Of a DNA stretch of 7,210 nt, positions 5,279 to 7,210 are shown in pieces. This DNA is from an uncultured Lachnospiraceae bacterium. GTDB lineage: Bacteria; Bacillota; Clostridia; Lachnospirales; Lachnospiraceae. The notes below the pieces were generated by a model that saw only the letters and a list, made by a program, of their open reading frames with translations, was not told the DNA's origin and did no database searches. The DNA is taken from positions 1 through 7,210 of the forward strand of contig CACZSE010000294.1 of NCBI GenBank assembly GCA_902783735.1, written 5' to 3'. Positions within the stretch are counted from its first letter, which is position 1. Each line of letters begins with the position of its first letter. The position numbers and the translations under genes were made by a program.

Positions 5279-6112
5279 ATGGAATTAAATGAGAGACCTG
5301 AAAAGAAGAAAAGCGGACGTATATATGCGGTGATACTGTTCATATTGTCGTGCATTCTGTATTTGTTGAATTCCAATATTATCATCATATTACTTTCGAT
5401 AGGAATAATCGCAGGTGCGATCTTTTGCTTCAAAAACAAGTACAAATTCAAACTTTTCACTATACTGGCGCTTATATCGGCGGGATTTGCCCTGTTTGTT
5501 ACCTGCCTGGATGTCGCAGATTCATCAAAATCGGGGAATGAAGACATGTATGCCTATGAGGATGAGATTGAGATGATGGATGATGCGTCCTTATCGGTTC
5601 AGGATACGCAATCACCGACCAAGGTAAATAATGATGATAATTCAATGGGAAACAAGACTGAACAGGTACAGAAAGATGTACAAGAAGCAGATGCAGCAAA
5701 CGATAATGAAACCGAAGGATCAAAAGATGTAGCGGCACAGGAAGAAAATAAACAGGATGTAGAAGCTGCACCCGTCGAAGAAACAAAGGCAGAAGAAAAG
5801 GCAACCGTTGCAGAAGAGGAAGCGCCGGTTGAAGAGGCACAGGAAACAGGTGGAGTAGATCCGGATTTAAAGGCATTTTTGGACAGTTATGAAGCATATA
5901 TAGACGAGTATGTGGAATTCATGAAGAAATACTCAGCCGATCCCAATAATGCAATTGCCATGTTGGATGACTACACTAAGATGATGAAGCGATATGCGGA
6001 TTTTACAGACAAGGTCAATAAGTATGATACAAATACCATGTCCAAAGCTGACCTCGAGTACTATCTGGATGTAACCAATCGCTGCTCTAAGAAACTGTTA
6101 AGTGTATATTAG
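5279..6112 (+). CDS. Three-helix membrane protein with acidic linker and DUF6591-like C-terminus (277 aa)
   Basis: AAGGAGG at 5264-5270, eight bases before the ATG at 5279, fixes this start; the in-frame ATG at 5255 lies inside the preceding gene and before this site. The N-terminus is basic (EKKKSGR), followed by hydrophobic segments at about 15-31, 34-51 and 58-78. Positive charges before the first and after the second segment (KNKYKFK) place the N-terminus inside and the C-terminal part outside. Residues 80-192 form a low-complexity linker rich in Glu, Asp, Ala, Lys and Gln, with EE-, VEE- and AEE-type repeats. Residues 193-277 (VDPDLKAFLDSYEAYIDEYV, then EFMKKY, DYTKMMKRYADF, ADLEYYLDVTNR and KKLL) form a compact helical domain that I recall as DUF6591; that family name is from memory. 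Function unknown. It is coupled to an XRE regulator, which suggests controlled expression, perhaps an envelope stress or surface protein. Confidence 0.88.
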   Translation: MELNERPEKKKSGRIYAVILFILSCILYLLNSNIIIILLSIGIIAGAIFCFKNKYKFKLFTILALISAGFALFVTCLDVADSSKSGNEDMYAYEDEIEMMDDASLSVQDTQSPTKVNNDDNSMGNKTEQVQKDVQEADAANDNETEGSKDVAAQEENKQDVEAAPVEETKAEEKATVAEEEAPVEEAQETGGVDPDLKAFLDSYEAYIDEYVEFMKKYSADPNNAIAMLDDYTKMMKRYADFTDKVNKYDTNTMSKADLEYYLDVTNRCSKKLLSVY

Positions 6113-6121
6113 AATGTAAAG

Positions 6122-6154
6122 AAAAAGGTAAAGCCCTCAGAGCTTTACCTTTTT
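6122..6154. terminator. Bidirectional terminator between convergent operons
   Basis: AAAAAGGTAAAGC (6122-6134) pairs with GCTTTACCTTTTT (6142-6154) around the loop CCTCAGA: eight core base pairs plus five A-T pairs. The T-run serves the plus-strand operon and the A-run serves the minus-strand operon ending at 6181. Confidence 0.9.
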
Positions 6155-6180
6155 CTAATAAAGATGTTGAACGGCCGAAA

Positions 6181-6435
6181 CTATTTCTTGGACTCTACAA
6201 ACCATCTGTTGTTTTCTTCGTAGTACAGTTTCATATATTGTCCGTTGACCCGGCAGGTGTATAGTATACCGGCGCCTCCGGCTTTTCTGCTTGCGCATCT
6301 TTCGATACTCTTTACCATATCGATGTCATAACGTGTACCGTCTTCCCAGATTAAGTACCGGGGCATCAGCTCTCCTTCATCGGAAAAGAAAGCGCATACA
6401 TCAACATATACCTTTAAACCTCTTCTGACTGCCAT
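6181..6435 (-). CDS. Small hypothetical protein downstream of Y-family polymerase (84 aa)
   Basis: On the minus strand AGGAGGTG (6451-6444) lies eight bases before the ATG at 6435, with a further overlapping AAGGAGG (6455-6449), an unusually strong site. The protein has no signal peptide or membrane segment and looks mostly beta: LKVYVDVCAFF, ELMPRYLIWEDGTRYDID, GGAGILYTCRVNGQYMKLYY and NRWFVESK alternate hydrophobic and polar residues, with a short helix-like link (KSIERCASRKA). Three cysteines (14, 47, 61) are present without a CxxC pair, so zinc binding is not suggested. The gene begins 29 bases after the polymerase stop and is the last of that operon. I recall similar small proteins beside Y-family polymerases in Clostridia, so a role in translesion synthesis is a reasonable guess; it is not YolD-like or a recognised nuclease. 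Confidence 0.8.
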   Translation of the reverse strand: MAVRRGLKVYVDVCAFFSDEGELMPRYLIWEDGTRYDIDMVKSIERCASRKAGGAGILYTCRVNGQYMKLYYEENNRWFVESKK

Positions 6436-6464
6436 TATATGTACACCTCCTCCTTAAGAAGCGT

Positions 6465-7210
6465 TCATTGATCATCTAATACTCTGTTTCCTTTTTCAAA
6501 GTATGAATGAGGGTGTATCATATGATCTTCCGCTTTTGCATCAAGACCGGAAAGAGTTTTGTCCATATGCATACAACCTCTCATAACACTTGAATGGCCG
6601 AATCTGTTTCTTAAAACATCTATTGCCATATCTGCTTTTAACTGCTTTTCTCTCATTACCGGATCGGTAAACAGGTCAAGCTGGTAACAGTATTTATCCA
6701 TAACAAGATCGGATACTCTTACACCGACACTTCTTATAGGCTTATACCATACGTAACTGCCCTTAAAGATATCCATTGCATATCCTGCGATCTCATCGGA
6801 TATGTTGGTCGGAGTGGCTATCTTTCTTTGTCTGGTAAAACTGAATAATTCATTGTCTCTTACAGAGATACCGATATTTTTCCCGGCAAAATGATTGTCT
6901 CTAAGGCGGCTTGCGACACTTTCGGACAGCATATATACGACTATCTTAACGTCCTCATCGTTTATGAGATCTCTCGGTGTGGTAGTGCTGTTTCCTATGC
7001 TCTTAATAGGAGATATCTCGCCATCCTGACATACAGGGGTCACATCTTCTCCGTTTGCGAATATCCAGAGGATCAGTCCCATCTTGCCGAGCAACCGCTG
7101 CATGTAGTCGGGATCGCTTGTCGCCAGATCTCCTATAGTCTTTATACCGACCGAAGTTAACTTTCTTTGAGTTGCTCTTCCCACATACAGCAAGTCGGAT
7201 ACGGGAGATG
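6465..7210 (-). CDS. Y-family translesion DNA polymerase (UmuC/DinB/UvrX type), C-terminal part
   Basis: The gene continues past the right edge: the frame stays open to 7210, reading SPVSDLLYVG backwards from the edge, so the 247 residues visible lack the catalytic palm and fingers (about 170-200 residues). What is seen: a helix-hairpin-helix thumb (LLYVGRATQRKLTSVGIKTI, GDLATSDPDY), then the little-finger domain starting about IKSIGNSTTTPRDL and running to VGVRVSDL. Next comes a textbook beta-clamp binding motif QLDLF (6683-6669). Here the clamp motif is followed by another 67 residues, ending with DAKAEDHMIHPHSYFEKG, as in the UvrX/UmuC-like Firmicute group rather than classical DinB, where the motif is at the end. 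The enzyme copies damaged DNA and is often SOS-controlled; the promoter and any LexA site lie outside the window. The gene is followed after 29 bases by a small partner gene. Confidence 0.95.
   Translation of the reverse strand, partial: SPVSDLLYVGRATQRKLTSVGIKTIGDLATSDPDYMQRLLGKMGLILWIFANGEDVTPVCQDGEISPIKSIGNSTTTPRDLINDEDVKIVVYMLSESVASRLRDNHFAGKNIGISVRDNELFSFTRQRKIATPTNISDEIAGYAMDIFKGSYVWYKPIRSVGVRVSDLVMDKYCYQLDLFTDPVMREKQLKADMAIDVLRNRFGHSSVMRGCMHMDKTLSGLDAKAEDHMIHPHSYFEKGNRVLDDQ

Noticed and set aside
5541..5860. Tandem repeat in the acidic linker
   Set aside because: Glu/Ala/Val-rich words recur but with no fixed period, so it is low-complexity sequence, not a true tandem repeat.
5499..5897. 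A Pro/Leu/His-rich minus-strand frame
   Set aside because: It is the complement of the Glu/Ala/Lys-rich linker of the membrane protein; the low complexity creates the open frame.
1..7210. CRISPR array, tRNA, riboswitch or mobile element
   Set aside because: I saw no regularly spaced direct repeats, no tRNA-like cloverleaf, no long structured leader (most gaps are under 160 bases), and no transposase, integrase or terminal inverted repeats.

Overview
The window looks like chromosomal DNA of a low-to-mid GC Gram-positive anaerobe in the class Clostridia, most likely a Lachnospiraceae member of the Butyrivibrio/Roseburia type. This is an inference from several things: strong AGGAGG-type ribosome binding sites, extended -10 promoters (TGTTATAAT), A/T-ending codons with frequent ATA, and protein types I recall from that family (zinc-ribbon protein kinase, short CstA, Y-family polymerase with a small partner gene). 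I see no tRNA, rRNA, CRISPR, insertion sequence or phage gene. No gap between genes exceeds 300 bases.

Layout. (1) 15-419: a small putative lipoprotein, probably the end of an operon that starts outside the window. (2) 496-3166: a three-gene operon with its own extended -10 promoter. Two uncharacterised soluble proteins are followed by a CstA-family membrane transporter, every junction is an ATGA overlap, and the operon ends in a strong hairpin terminator. (3) 3267-4794: a two-gene unit of a eukaryotic-type Ser/Thr kinase carrying two N-terminal zinc ribbons, followed one base later by a GTG-started helix-turn-helix protein. It ends in a second terminator whose sequence is nearly the same as the first. 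(4) 4951-6112: an XRE-type repressor-like protein and a three-helix membrane protein with an acidic linker and a C-terminal DUF6591-like domain. Inverted repeats lie upstream and a bidirectional terminator lies downstream. (5) 7210-6181, minus strand: the C-terminal part of a Y-family translesion DNA polymerase, running off the right edge, and a small conserved-looking beta-rich protein behind it in the same operon.

How the parts may work together. The plus-strand units read as sensory and regulatory housekeeping modules: nutrient uptake (CstA), a kinase-regulator pair, and a repressor paired with a surface or membrane protein. The minus-strand unit is DNA damage tolerance. The most unusual features are the paired terminator-promoter repeats (3181-3220 and 4808-4846) that punctuate the plus-strand operons, a seven-codon reading frame overlapping the start of the kinase gene, which itself has no ribosome binding site, and three pairs or groups of tightly coupled genes of unknown function. 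Nothing here is a clear-cut new defence or mobile system. The best candidates for undescribed biology are the zinc-ribbon kinase/HTH pair and the small partner of the Y-family polymerase.
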